Assembly (NCBI RefSeq): GCF_022512515.1
Contig: NZ_JAKWBK010000001.1
Location: forward strand, 3,410,001 to 3,474,000
Direction: 5' to 3'
From: Paraniabella hibiscisoli
GTDB lineage: Bacteria > Bacteroidota > Bacteroidia > Chitinophagales > Chitinophagaceae
Length of the DNA stretch: 64,000 bases
Part shown: positions 49,768 through 60,609 of the stretch, piece by piece
Layout of the letters: each line of letters opens with the position of its first letter
Numbering within the stretch: position 1 is the first letter of the stretch
Made by a program: the position numbers and the translations under genes
Notes under the pieces: generated by a model
What the model was told of the DNA's origin: nothing
Databases searched by the model: none
The model's input: the letters and a program-made list of their open reading frames with translations, nothing else

Positions 49768-51189
49768 ATGGAAATTGTGCACGTATCGGCGGAGTGTTAT
49801 CCTATGGCTAAAGCAGGTGGACTTGGTGACGTTGTTGGAGCGCTTCCCAAATATCAAAATGAGCTAGGCCATGTGGCGAAAGTGGTGATGCCGATGTATC
49901 GTACCAAATTTTTATTCGACAATGAATGGGAACTGGTACATGAGGGTGGACAGGTATTAGGTAACCATTGGTTTAAGTATAGTGTTATAAAAGAGAAGAC
50001 CGGTAAGCTGGGCTTTGATTTGTACCTGGTGGATATTAATGGGGTACTAGACCGGGAAAAGATCTATGGCTATGACGATGATGCCGAAAGATTTATTTCT
50101 TTTCAGCTGGCAGTTTGCGATTGGCTGAGCCGTTGGCAGGACAAGCCGGATATTATTCATTGCCACGATCACCAGGCAGGTTTTATACCTTTCTTTTGTA
50201 AATATGTACATGCGTTCAGGCATCATTTATCAGATATACCTACCATTTTTACGATACATAACGGGCAATACCAGGGACAGTTTAGCTGGGACAAATATTA
50301 TATGATCCCAGCGTACGATACGGTTAACTGGGGATATCTCGACTGGAACAACCTGATCAATCCTATGGCTTCAGCAGTAAAATGCGCCTGGAAGGTGACC
50401 ACAGTTAGTCCGAATTACATGGAAGAGCTAAGGCAATCAGCTGCGGGGTTGGAAGCCTTGTTTGAATATGAGAGAGGAAAATGCAGTGGCATAATTAATG
50501 GTATTGATACCGAAGTGTGGGACCCTGCAACCGATCCCTTCCTGTTGAAAGGCTACGATGCCACTACGGTGACTGCAGGAAAGGCAAAACATAAGGCTGA
50601 ACTGACCAAACAATTTGGATTAGACCCCAAAAAGCCTTTAATCAGTTTTATAGGAAGACTGGTGGATGAGAAAGCAGCGGATCTGTTGCCTGAAGGTATC
50701 AGTCAATCTATTTACCAGTACGGTGGTAAAGCGTCCTTCCTGGTATTGGGGTCGGGCAACCCTTATGTGGAAGCAGCGTTGGTAGATATGAATAAAACAT
50801 TAAAGGGCTACGTGAATACTTATATTGGTTATAGCGAATCGTTGAGTCATTTAATTTACGCCGGCTCAGACTTTTTGCTGATGCCCAGCAGGGTGGAGCC
50901 TTGTGGGTTGAACCAGCTGTATGCATTGCGATATGGTACGGTGCCCATCGTACGTAATGTTGGGGGATTGAAGGATACAGTGACCGATTATGGCGCACCG
51001 GGTGGATTTGGTATAACGATGGAACAGTCAAGCGTGGGTGATATTGCATATGCGGTAGGACGAGCTATTGATCTTTACGACAATAAACCAGGCCAGTTTA
51101 AAGAGATCAGGGAGAAAATGATGGGTATTAACCATAGCTGGACAGAATCGGCACAAAAATACCTTGAATTGTACGAATCAGTATTATAA
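49768..51189 (+). CDS. glgA: Glycogen synthase (GT5)
   Basis: 473 residues, intact. ADP-glucose-binding loop AKAGGLGDVVGALP, PDIIHCHDHQAGFIPFF, TIFTIHNGQYQGQF, the linker GIDTEVWDPATD, ISFIGRLVDEKAADLL and the Glu-bearing active-site loop MPSRVEPCGLNQLYALRYG. It extends glycogen from ADP-glucose. The next gene, glgC, supplies that substrate and begins 59 bp after the stop. Confidence 0.96.
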   Translation: MEIVHVSAECYPMAKAGGLGDVVGALPKYQNELGHVAKVVMPMYRTKFLFDNEWELVHEGGQVLGNHWFKYSVIKEKTGKLGFDLYLVDINGVLDREKIYGYDDDAERFISFQLAVCDWLSRWQDKPDIIHCHDHQAGFIPFFCKYVHAFRHHLSDIPTIFTIHNGQYQGQFSWDKYYMIPAYDTVNWGYLDWNNLINPMASAVKCAWKVTTVSPNYMEELRQSAAGLEALFEYERGKCSGIINGIDTEVWDPATDPFLLKGYDATTVTAGKAKHKAELTKQFGLDPKKPLISFIGRLVDEKAADLLPEGISQSIYQYGGKASFLVLGSGNPYVEAALVDMNKTLKGYVNTYIGYSESLSHLIYAGSDFLLMPSRVEPCGLNQLYALRYGTVPIVRNVGGLKDTVTDYGAPGGFGITMEQSSVGDIAYAVGRAIDLYDNKPGQFKEIREKMMGINHSWTESAQKYLELYESVL

Positions 51190-51248
51190 ACAGATATAGA
51201 TAGCAGTGTTGTACAACTTTAAAAGAACAAACTTTAAAAAATAAACTT

Positions 51249-52528
51249 ATGAGTATCTCGCAGGAAGTTATCGCAATGATTTTAGGTGGGGGTGCCGGAA
51301 GCCGACTTGCTCCTTTAACGAGCAGCAGGTCGAAGCCTGCAGTGCCTATTGCTGGTAAATACAGATTGGTGGACATTCCTATCTCCAACTGTATCAACTC
51401 TGATATTAACCGGATGTTTGTATTAACGCAATACAATTCAGCTTCTTTAAACAGGCATATTAAAAATACCTACCGGTTTAGCGCCTTCAGCACCGCCTTT
51501 GTAGATATACTTGCTGCAGAACAGACGCCTGATAATCCGGCCTGGTACCAGGGAACCGCCGATGCGGTGAGACAATGTTTGCGACATCTGTCCGCTTTTC
51601 CGAGTGAGTATGTGCTCATTCTTTCTGGTGACCAGCTTTACCAGATGGATTTCAATAAAATGATCGAAAACCATAAAGCAACGGGTGCTGACATTTCAAT
51701 TGCTACGATACCTGTGGGCGATCGCGAAGCCCCTGAGTTTGGTATTCTGAAATCGGATGAAGACAACATGATCAGTTCTTTTATTGAAAAACCTTCCAAA
51801 GATATCCTGGGTGATTGGGTAAGCGATACCGGTGCAGCTATGCAGGCAAAGGGTAGAAACTACCTGGCTTCTATGGGTATTTATGTTTTTAACAGGCAGT
51901 TACTTTTAGATTTATTGTTGAAAATTCACCCGGATACTACTGATTTTGGAAAGGATATCATTCCTTCTTCTATCGGTGAATATAAAGTAGCCAGCTACCA
52001 GTATGAAGGATATTGGACGGATATCGGAACCATCTATTCTTTTTCGAAGCCAACCTGGAGTTGACAGCCGATATTCCTGAGTTCAATCTCTTCGATAATA
52101 CAAAATCTATTTATACCCGCCCGCGTATGTTGCCACCGGCTAAAATAAGCGGTACTACCCTTGAGAAAACGGTAATTGCTGATGGATGCATCATCAATGC
52201 TTCACGCATAGAACATAGTGTAATCGGTATCAGATCGCGCATTGGTTATGGCTCTACTGTGGTAAGCTGCTATATCATGGGTAGCGATTATTACGAAACG
52301 ATTGATGATATCAATAACGATCAGAATAAAGGCTTACCACCAATCGGTATTGGTAAGCGTTGTTACCTGCGCAATTGCATCATCGACAAAAACTGCCGTA
52401 TTGGTGATGATGTTCGTTTAAATGGCGGCCCGCATCTGGCCAACACCGAAACCGAATTATATACCGTAAAAGATGGAATAATTGTAACCAGGAAGGGAGC
52501 GGTATTCCCTAATGGTTATGTAGTATAG
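51249..52528 (+). CDS. glgC: Glucose-1-phosphate adenylyltransferase, frameshifted
   Basis: Nucleotidyltransferase N-terminus LGGGAGSRLAPLTSSRSKPA, catalytic DQLYQMDFNKMIENH, EKPSKD, SMGIYVFNRQLLLDLL. A missing T near 52045 splits IGTIYSFFEANLELTADIPE. The C-terminal left-handed beta-helix (RIEHSVIGIRSRIGYGSTVV, RNCIIDKNCRIGDDVRLNGG) carries the allosteric part. It makes ADP-glucose from glucose-1-P and ATP. With glgA upstream it forms the glycogen synthesis pair; the terminator at 52537 ends the message. Confidence 0.95.
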
Positions 52529-52536
52529 AATTGAAA

Positions 52537-52562
52537 CCTTCCGCCAGGCGGAGGGTTTTTTT
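52537..52562 (+). terminator. Terminator after glgC
   Basis: CCTTCCGCC and GGCGGAGGG arms (one G-T pair) followed by TTTTTTT. Confidence 0.85.
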
Positions 52563-52598
52563 ATTACCTTTTTTAATGTGTACTAAATACATAATGTA

Positions 52599-52606
52599 TA
52601 TATTTG
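52599..52606 (+). promoter_or_regulatory. Putative -7 element for the SLC45-like gene
   Basis: TATATTTG, 18 bp before the ATG at 52625, matches TAnnTTTG. The predicted transcript would have a leader of only about 10 nt. The -33 element is weak. Confidence 0.5.
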
Positions 52607-52624
52607 CGCAATAAAACGATTGCA

Positions 52625-53977
52625 ATGTCTTTAACACAAGATTTGACTCCTGCACAGAAGCCCCGCTTGTCCCTTGCCCGGATCATTAATATGAGCATGG
52701 GTTTTTAGGTATACAAATGGCTTTTGGATTACAGAATGGTAACGCCAGCCGTATACTCGCCAATTTTGGGGCCGACGTGCACCAGCTTTCCTGGTTCTGG
52801 CTGGTTGCACCCATAACTGGTTTAATTGTACAACCCATTATCGGGCACATGGGTGATCACACCTGGGGCGCTATGGGACGTCGTAAGCCTTATTTTTTAA
52901 TAGGAGCCATTCTTTGCGCATTGGGCCTGGTGTTTTTACCCAACTCCGCCAGTGTTACCCATTTTTTACGGCCAATGTATTATTGCTGGCCGTGGTGTTT
53001 CTTACTTTAATGGATGCATCTGTAAACATTTCTATGGAACCATTCAGGGCCCTGGTAGGAGATATGTTGTCCAAGGAGCAGGGCACGGTAGGCTTTAGTG
53101 TACAAACCATATTGATCGGTATTGGCGCTGTCATCGGCTCTTCCTTACCCGCCATATTAAGCTGGATGGGCGTATCGAACGTTGCTCCGGCGGGGTTTGT
53201 TGCTCCCAACGTAATATATGCGTTTTACGCCGGGGCGCTTATTTTGCTGGCCGCTATTTTGTATACAATCGCTACCACCAGGGAATATACGCCGGCAGAA
53301 TTAAGTGCTTTTGCCGGCGAGAACCATGATGCTGAAGCGAAAGCCAGTTTCTCAGATATGTTTAAAGATTTTGCCAACATACCTGCGAACATGAAAAAGC
53401 TGGGTGTAGTGCAGTTCTTTTCCTGGTTTGCCTTATTTTCTATGTGGGTATTTACTACCAGTGCCATAGCTACTCATCATTTTGGGTTGCAGCCGGATGA
53501 TACCCACTCCGAAGCTTTTAATAAAGCCGGTGATTTTACAGGATCCTTATTTGGCTGGTATAATTTCTTTGCGATACCTTTTGCTTTTGTACTGATACCA
53601 TTAGCGGCCAGGATCGGGAAAAAGCAGACCCATGCTTTGGCTTTGGCCAGCGGTGGGTTGGGATTGATCTCCTTTTCTTTATAAAAGACACCAGCCTTTT
53701 ATGGATCAGCATGCTGGGTATTGGTTTTGCCTGGGCCAGCATACTGGCGATGCCCTACGCCATGCTGATAGAAAGTATCCCTCAGCGCAAGATGGGCATT
53801 TATATGGGCATTTTTAATTTCTTTATTGTAATCCCGCAGATTATTAACGGGGTAATCGGCGGTCCCATCGTCAGCAAATTATTTCATAGCCATGCGATCT
53901 ACTATCTCGTAGTTGCGGGGGTGCTGATGCTGATAGGAGCAGTATATGTATTGTTTATTAAACTGTCGGATAAATAG
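52625..53977 (+). CDS. SLC45-like MFS sugar (maltose?) porter, frameshifted
   Basis: Twelve-helix MFS protein. The N-terminus (SLARIINMSMGFLGIQMAFG), the GPH/SLC45-type loop GHMGDHTWGAMGRRKPYFLI, MEPFRALVGDMLSKEQGTVG and PYAMLIESIPQRKMGIYMGI fit the SLC45 group. Shifts at about 52708, 52950 and 53682 are T-run losses. The GH13 gene begins 23 bp downstream and the glycogen genes lie upstream, so maltose or maltodextrin is the likely substrate. Confidence 0.8.
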
Positions 53978-53999
53978 TTTTCAATTAAAAGTAAAGCAG

Positions 54000-55863
54000 A
54001 TGATGAACCGGTTGATTTATATAATCGTATTGTTGAGCGTTTTTAGTTTTGCAAAGGCGCAGCAGGTGACGGTTTATCCCACCCATTGGTGGACAGGTAT
54101 GAAATGGAATCAGCTGCAACTTATGGTGCGGGGCGATAAAGTAGCTGCAACGGTGCCCATGGTAAAAATGAAGCCCGAAGGTATGGAACTGGCGCCGGGT
54201 GTGCATTTGAAGCGGATACAAAGGGTAGCCAATAGTAATTATATCTTCTTTGACCTGGAGATTGCCGGCAATGCGCAACCGGGCTGGATCACTTTGCCAT
54301 TTGTAGGAAAAAAGGTTTGAGATACGAGTTGAAGCAACGTAGAACGGGTAATGGTATAGCTTATGCGAAAGGAGTTACTTCTGAGGACCTGATGTACCTG
54401 ATCATGCCCGATCGTTTTAGCAATGGCGATGAAAGCAATGATAGGGTAAAAGGAATGAAGGATCAGACCCTGAGACGGGATACCGTTTTCAACCGGCATG
54501 GCGGTGACTTGAAGGGTGTACAAAACCACCTGGATTACCTGCATGATCTTGGTGTAACGACTATCTGGCTCAATCCTGTTATAGAAAATGACATGCCCGA
54601 ACGTACCGAACATGGCTATGCTTTTACGGATCATTATAAAATTGAACGAAGGATAGAGGGGAGAAAGCTTATCATGAACTGGTAGATGCGGCGCATGAAA
54701 AAGGAATGAAGATTGTGCAGGATGCGGTGTATAACCATATAGGTACAGAGCACTTTTTATTTAAAGATCAGCCGGACAGTAGTTGGTTTCATCGCTGGCC
54801 AAAGTTTACTCAAACCAGCTACAAAGACCAGGTAGTGTTTGATCCTTATGCTGCGGCAGCTGATAAAAAGGTTATGTCTGATGGGTGGTTTGTTCCTTCT
54901 ATGCCTGATTGGGATCAAAGCAATGAAATGGTGCAGCAGTTCTTAATACAGCATGCCATCTGGACGGTGGAAGAATTTGGTATTGATGGTTGGCGTATTG
55001 ACACCTACGCTTATAACGATCTGCCCTTTATGAACCGTTGTAACCAGGCTTTATATAATGACTTTCCCAGGTTGACCATATTCGGGGAAACATGGGTGCA
55101 TGGTGTACCTAACCAAAGCTATTTCTGTGAAAATAACTACGAAGTACCGTTTAAAAGCAACCTGCAGGCTACTACCGATTTTCAGACCTTGTTTTATGGT
55201 ATACAACCGGCATTAACACAGTCCTTTGGCTGGACAGAAGGGGTGAATAAATTATATACTACACTTGCCCAGGACTTTTTATATAAAAATCCCATGCGCC
55301 AGGTGATCTTTCTCGATAATCACGATATAGCCCGCTTCTACAGCGTGGTGAATGAAGATACAGCAAAGTACAAAGCTGCGTTTGCCTGGCTTCTCACCAG
55401 CAGGGGGATACCCCAAATGTACTATGGCAATGAAATATTAATGGCAGGCACTACCTCGCCCAACGATGGTTATGTACGACTCGATTTTCCCGGTGGTTGG
55501 AAGGGCGATACAGCAAATAAATTTACAGCGGCCGGGCGAACAGCCAAAGAGAACCAGGTGTTTGATTATATACGAAAGCTGGCTAACTTCAGGAAAAGCT
55601 CATCGGCTATTAAAACCGGTAAGCTGATGCAGTTTGTACCTTATGATGGTGTGTATGCTTATTTCAGGTATGATGCGCAACAAACTGTTATGTGCATCAT
55701 GAATACCAATGATAAACCTTTTACGCTTGCGCTGCCGAGGTTTGCTGAAAGACTGGCTGGTTTTACCACAGGCAGGGATGTGGTAACGGGTACTACATTT
55801 TTGCTAAAAGACTCCATGACACTTCAGCCTATGTCGAACCTGGTATTGGAGTTGAAAAAATAA
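54000..55863 (+). CDS. Secreted GH13 neopullulanase/cyclomaltodextrinase-like alpha-glucanase, frameshifted
   Basis: Signal peptide (LIYIIVLLSVFSFAKAQQ), N-terminal Ig-like starch-binding domain (VYPTHWWTGMKWNQLQLMVR), then the barrel: LYLIMPDRFSNGD-type YLIMPDRFSNGD, nucleophile Asp in DGWRIDTYAY, acid Glu in IFGETWVHG, stabiliser Asp in FLDNHDIARF. This is the subfamily of Bacteroidota SusA-like neopullulanases. Shifts at about 54320 and 54668 are one-base losses. It hydrolyses alpha-1,4-glucans in the periplasm and supplies the SLC45-like porter immediately upstream. Confidence 0.9.
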
Positions 55864-55882
55864 TGGATTGTTTTTTTCAACA

Positions 55883-55917
55883 AGTAAAAGGCTTTCCGGA
55901 TAGAGAAGCCTTTTACT
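55883..55917. terminator. Bidirectional terminator between GH13 and VOC genes
   Basis: AGTAAAAGGCTT / AAGCCTTTTACT, a 12-bp perfect stem with an 11-nt loop, flanked by T-runs on both strands. Confidence 0.85.
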
Positions 55918-55934
55918 TTGGTCTTTATTATCAA

Positions 55935-56339
55935 TTATTGAGGAAACTGGCTCATGTCCATATAAGTGATTTCCCAGTTATGACCATCGAGGTCTTCAAA
56001 GCAACGCTGCTGCATAAAACCATAGTCCTTTGGCTCGGCGTATTCATTGCCACCAGCTGCAATAGCTTTATCCACTACCTCATTTACCCCCTCCGCGCTT
56101 TCAACTGAAAGGGCGTTTAAAACTGCTACTGTTTTTCGGGTATCGGCAATTTCTTTTGAAGTAAAATCTTTAAAGCGTTCGTGTATTAAAAGCATCACGA
56201 ATATGGTATCGCTTACCACCATACAGGCTGCTTTGTCGTCAGTAAATTGGGGGTTGTTGGTAAAACCGATTGCTGTGTAAAAGTCCATCGATTGTTTCAG
56301 ATCCTTTACAGGCAGGTTGATAAAGATTTGCTGGCTCAT
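55935..56339 (-). CDS. VOC-family (PhnB/glyoxalase-like) protein
   Basis: 134 residues, intact. QQIFINLPVKDLKQSMDFYT, the paired beta-alpha-beta-beta-beta arrangement and the final ITYMDMSQFP fit the PhnB-like VOC branch, with Glu and His positions partly replaced (DGHNWEITYMD keeps Glu). Members of this branch are abundant and mostly uncharacterised. The gap to the right (56340-56782) has no supported gene; a short frame MIKQTALASFEFFP is too weak to call. Confidence 0.85.
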   Translation of the reverse strand: MSQQIFINLPVKDLKQSMDFYTAIGFTNNPQFTDDKAACMVVSDTIFVMLLIHERFKDFTSKEIADTRKTVAVLNALSVESAEGVNEVVDKAIAAGGNEYAEPKDYGFMQQRCFEDLDGHNWEITYMDMSQFPQ

Positions 56340-56782
56340 ACTTATTGTTTTAATGAATGATTGTTTGTTGATACAAATTTACTAAGACAAGAAGTATTGA
56401 TTGAGGTGAGAACAAGTCAATGAAGGGGTGTTTTGCGGCAGGAGGAATAGACCTGAAATAATTTGAAAACTGGTCGCAATAAAATACTTTTAAAAAATAT
56501 TTGTTGAATTATTACGGAGTTGTATTTTTGAACACGCTAGTTATAACCAAAATGAAATAAAAGCAATAGCTATGATAAAACAAACTGCCCTGGCCTCATT
56601 TGAGTTTTTTCCCTTTGTAATTTTTTAGTTAAAAGCGAAGTATAGTAAAGTACTGAATATCCCCCGGAAGCAGATGCTCACATTGTTAGCACGTGCTTTT
56701 GTTGTGAAGGCGCAATATCAGGTATTTACTTTCAGCAAACATGAGTGCATAGATAAACTATAACCATTAAAACCAATTAATA

Positions 56783-57416
56783 ATGAAGGGACTTATAACA
56801 TTTATTATTTTGACTCTTACCTCTTCTCTAGCCTCTTCTCAAAATAACAATACTTACGAGGATTCAGTTGTATTTGATCCTAAAAGCAAGCTGGGAGATT
56901 ATATAGAATTTGTCAAAACGATCCCGAAAAAAACGGATCGCCTGCATCCTATGAGATAGGTTTGGGTAATATGCGTAATAAAGCCAATGAAATAGTATAT
57001 GTTGTTAAAGTTTCGGAATCCGGTCGTGGATCGTGGTGGGAAGCTGTTCGGGTAAATAGTAATCCTTACAAACTGCTGAATGGAGTGAATTTAGCTATTG
57101 ACTACAATGCCGGTCAGAACGAGAACAAATTAAGGCTTAGAATAACAGGCTCCAGCCGTTTTGATACATCTGTAAAAGTGTATTTAAAAGTCAGGTCTGT
57201 AAGCGGAAATGCAGAGTGGAAATCCGTAAAACAAAAGGGTAACGAACCCGCCAGGATTAAATCATCCAGATTTGCCAGGAAGACTAATCCATTCTCTCAG
57301 AATTTGTACCAGCAGGCTGTAATGTCTATAAAAAGCGAATCACTTTTCCTATTTAAATCAGCGGATACCTTCAAACTTGAAAAAAATAGGGTACCAATAA
57401 TAAGAATTTTTGGGTA
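56783..57416 (+). CDS. Secreted hypothetical protein upstream of RHS genes, frameshifted
   Basis: Signal peptide (KGLITFIILTLTSSLASS), then a beta-rich domain (YIEFVKTIPKK, GSWWEAVRVNSNPYKLLNGV, LAIDYNAGQNENKLRLRITG, VKVYLKVRSVSGNAEW). One shift near 56935. No family recognised. It lies 54 bp before the RHS partner gene and could belong to the same export or toxin locus. Confidence 0.55.
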
Positions 57417-57470
57417 ATACTAATACTCTAGCTAATGTCCTCAATATTAAAGAATTTGTAATTGTAATCT

Positions 57471-60400
57471 ATGTATCCATTTTATCCTAATTATATAAAA
57501 AACACATTGTTGCTTTTGAAGATTAAGATCGCCGTCTTTTTTGCTTTGTGCCCGTTTGTTTCGGTGCTTTCTCAAAGCACTCCATTTTTATCTAATCCTC
57601 AGGCCAGTTCTGCTGCTGCTGGAGGAAGTGCTTCTATGGGCCGGTTTCAGTTCTCCGTTCCTATTTATACTATACAGGTCGGCGACATGGCTATCCCTAT
57701 TTCCCTTGATTATACAGGTGGTAGTGGTATTAAAACAGGTGATATAGCTTCCAATGTAGGGCTGGGGTGGAATTTAAGCATCGGAGGATCTGTTTCTGCC
57801 GTTCCTGCGGGTGTTACGGGCAATAATTTTTCATCAGAAAATATGTACTATTTTGCTTCGCCTACTGTGGGAGGAAAATATTTTTTGGGAGCCTGATACC
57901 CAGAACCACCGGTACATCTATGTTCCTCAATCCGTCTTATGCAGGATTTAGCAAAATTAAAACGGTATTCAATTCTTATGATCATCTACAGCCAATGCCG
58001 TCCACGGATACGGCTAAATACATAATAAATGAAATTAGTATAAGTGATAAAAACAATAATTTTTACCAGTTTATCGCTGAAAAAACAGTCGCAAGAAACA
58101 ATCATCATATCGAGTTTGCAATAGGTGAAAACTCAACCACCACACCCAGGTTCGATGCATATGCTGCAAGCTGGGTTCCCAAGCAATTTTCTAATATTGA
58201 AGGAGTGGTGCTGTATCATTATGATACTATATATACGGCACACACCGCTTCTATAAGTTCTACTTTTAACCGTTATATAGGAGGTAATAGCAGCTATCCC
58301 TTGTATGGTTATGCTGATGTTAATAGTGTTACTTATTACAATGAAGAGCTGCGAATTAAGCAAATACAATTCCCTTTGGGTAAAGTGAATTTTGTTTATA
58401 ATACCCAAAGCCGGGCTGATTATATCGGATCTTATTCTTTAAAGAAAGTGACCGTTGAGAACAATAAAGGAGAGATCATTAAAAGTATTGCTCTTAATTA
58501 CAGGTACCTGATCGGTAATCAATCATTTCGTGAAGATAGTGTTGCTATTGATCAGTATGATAATAACTTTAATGTATACGATCCTAACTACAATTCGCTA
58601 CGCCAAAGTACTTACAGACGCCTGATTTTAAATGGCGTTAACCAGGAGGACGTAAATGCAAATAATATGGACCTGGGTTATACTTTTAGCTACAACAATA
58701 GTATCGGACTACCTTCAAGATTGGAAGCCTGGATCTATGACGATTATTGGGGCTATTATAACGGGAAAAACAAAGATATTCAGGTAACCGGGGACAGTAT
58801 TTATTATGCCAATGGATGTGCTGATGGCGACGAGGTAAAAGGGCAGCAGGGAATGCTTACCTCTGTAACGTTCCCTGGAGGAGCGGTGAGGCAGCATTAT
58901 TTTCAGAGAATATATGGCAGTTTTCTTTACCCTGGTACTTTTAGCTCTGGTGTTGTCGGAGGCTATTTATACGCCGGATACCAGGATTATGATCCTGTTA
59001 CGATGAGTAATGCTACACAGGTTAATTACCGTTATCACAATCCGATTAGTTTGTTAAAGCCAGTTTCTTTTAGCCGGTTTTCCATAAGTGTGCCCCAGGA
59101 TATTAATCCGGCTAATGCAAACAATTGTAACACCTATCAAAATTTCGCTAGCCTGAGAAGTAATATGTCTTTTCCCTGGTTGGTTTATTAGGACCTTCTT
59201 ATTGTTTTGACAGTGTAGAAGTGTATTCCAGCGATGCAACAACAGGGCATACCACCTATGTATATAAGAATTATGATGTTTTAGGTGTTAATCAATTCAT
59301 TGGCGATACTTATATTTTTAACACCTATAACGGCTACAATAGGTGGGTTTATAAAGATCGTTATATGCCTTACAATGGCTATTTTGATTTGCCTGCAGAT
59401 GATTGGCCCGAACCCAATATTGACGAAGCGGTAATGGCTGTTTTTGGTAATAATGCAATCATTGGCAGTCTTACCCAGGTTAAGAAGTATGATGATGTTG
59501 ACCCCGGAGGAACTACTAATGTTTTTGATTCATTTGAAGGGTTCATGTTAGATTCCATAGGCAAATACGGCCGTGCCAATTATGACGAAAATTTTTCCTT
59601 GTGTAGCCCGTCAAGATATTCTGAGTATATGTACTATAATGTATATGCTCCTACTGCGCTTTATAATAAATCCGCAGTAAGTACCGAAAATAGAAAAGGC
59701 ATACCACATACTTTAAATGATTATACGTATTTCTACCCCAATACAATGGATGTGCCTTCGTACACCAATCAGAATTTTTTACGTTACTCCTATAACGTTA
59801 CTACCCCGCTACATAAATATCACCCAATAGAAATAGTTCAAGCGGAGGCATCTGTAAATTATAACAGGAAAATTAAAAATGGCGTATACTACGACAGGGA
59901 TCTTAGTACCTTAAGACTAAAAAATATTCTAAACCTGGCTATAGATAGTGCATTGGATATTACTACCGCTAATTTTAAATTTGCAACCAGCCTTCCAGGA
60001 GACCCGGTGCCTCCTACAAGTTTTTTGAGCCATCCAATGCCAGATCCTAATGGTACTGAAGAACAGCAAAGAGCTTACTACTGGATGAATCCCAGCCCCG
60101 ACTCCCGTTACGATACAACGATCAGTTTTAGGTGGGACGCGCAATTTGTCAGTCTTCTCGAAAAGAAAGTGAAAGGACAGCCTAAGGAAGTATATGTATA
60201 TGGCTATAATACCGACACTTATGGAAAGTTGCTGGTAGCTAAAATTACAGGGAACGTTACCTATGAGCAGGCTGTGTCCTTAATAGATCAGTCATTGCTG
60301 AATAATGCGATTAATTATTCCGATGCCGCTGTACGAACTGAGTTGAATAAATTAAGAAACGGCTTACCAGGCGCTTTTGTTGAAACCTATACTTATAAGC

Positions 60401-60576
60401 CTTTAGTAGGTGTTACTTCAGTCACAGATGCGAGGGGGATAACTGTCTATTCCGAGTATGATAACTTTAATAGGCTCAGTGTTACAAAGGACCATGACGG
60501 CAATGTGCTGACGAAAAAATGCTATAGTGGTTATGGTCGTGAAATCAATTGCGCAACCGGAACACCTGTAAACTAA
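57471..60576 (+). CDS. Large secreted RHS-partner protein, frameshifted
   Basis: About 1,035 residues after two shifts (57893 and 59190). Signal peptide (LLLLKIKIAVFFALCPFVSV), N-terminal PFLSNPQASSAAAGGSASMG and VGDMAIPISLDYTGGSGIKT, a beta-rich body with many Tyr/Asn repeats (YDDYWGYYNGKN, YHPIEIVQAEASVNYN) and a C-terminus where YD-type repeats begin (TDARGITVYSEYDNFNRLSV). SGIKTGDIASNVGLGWNLSI is a hallmark I associate with genes directly upstream of DUF6443-RHS genes. It ends 33 bp before the RHS gene and probably forms part of the same secreted shell. Confidence 0.7.
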
Positions 60577-60609
60577 TTTCCTATGAACCTAATTGTTAAC
60601 ATATCACAT

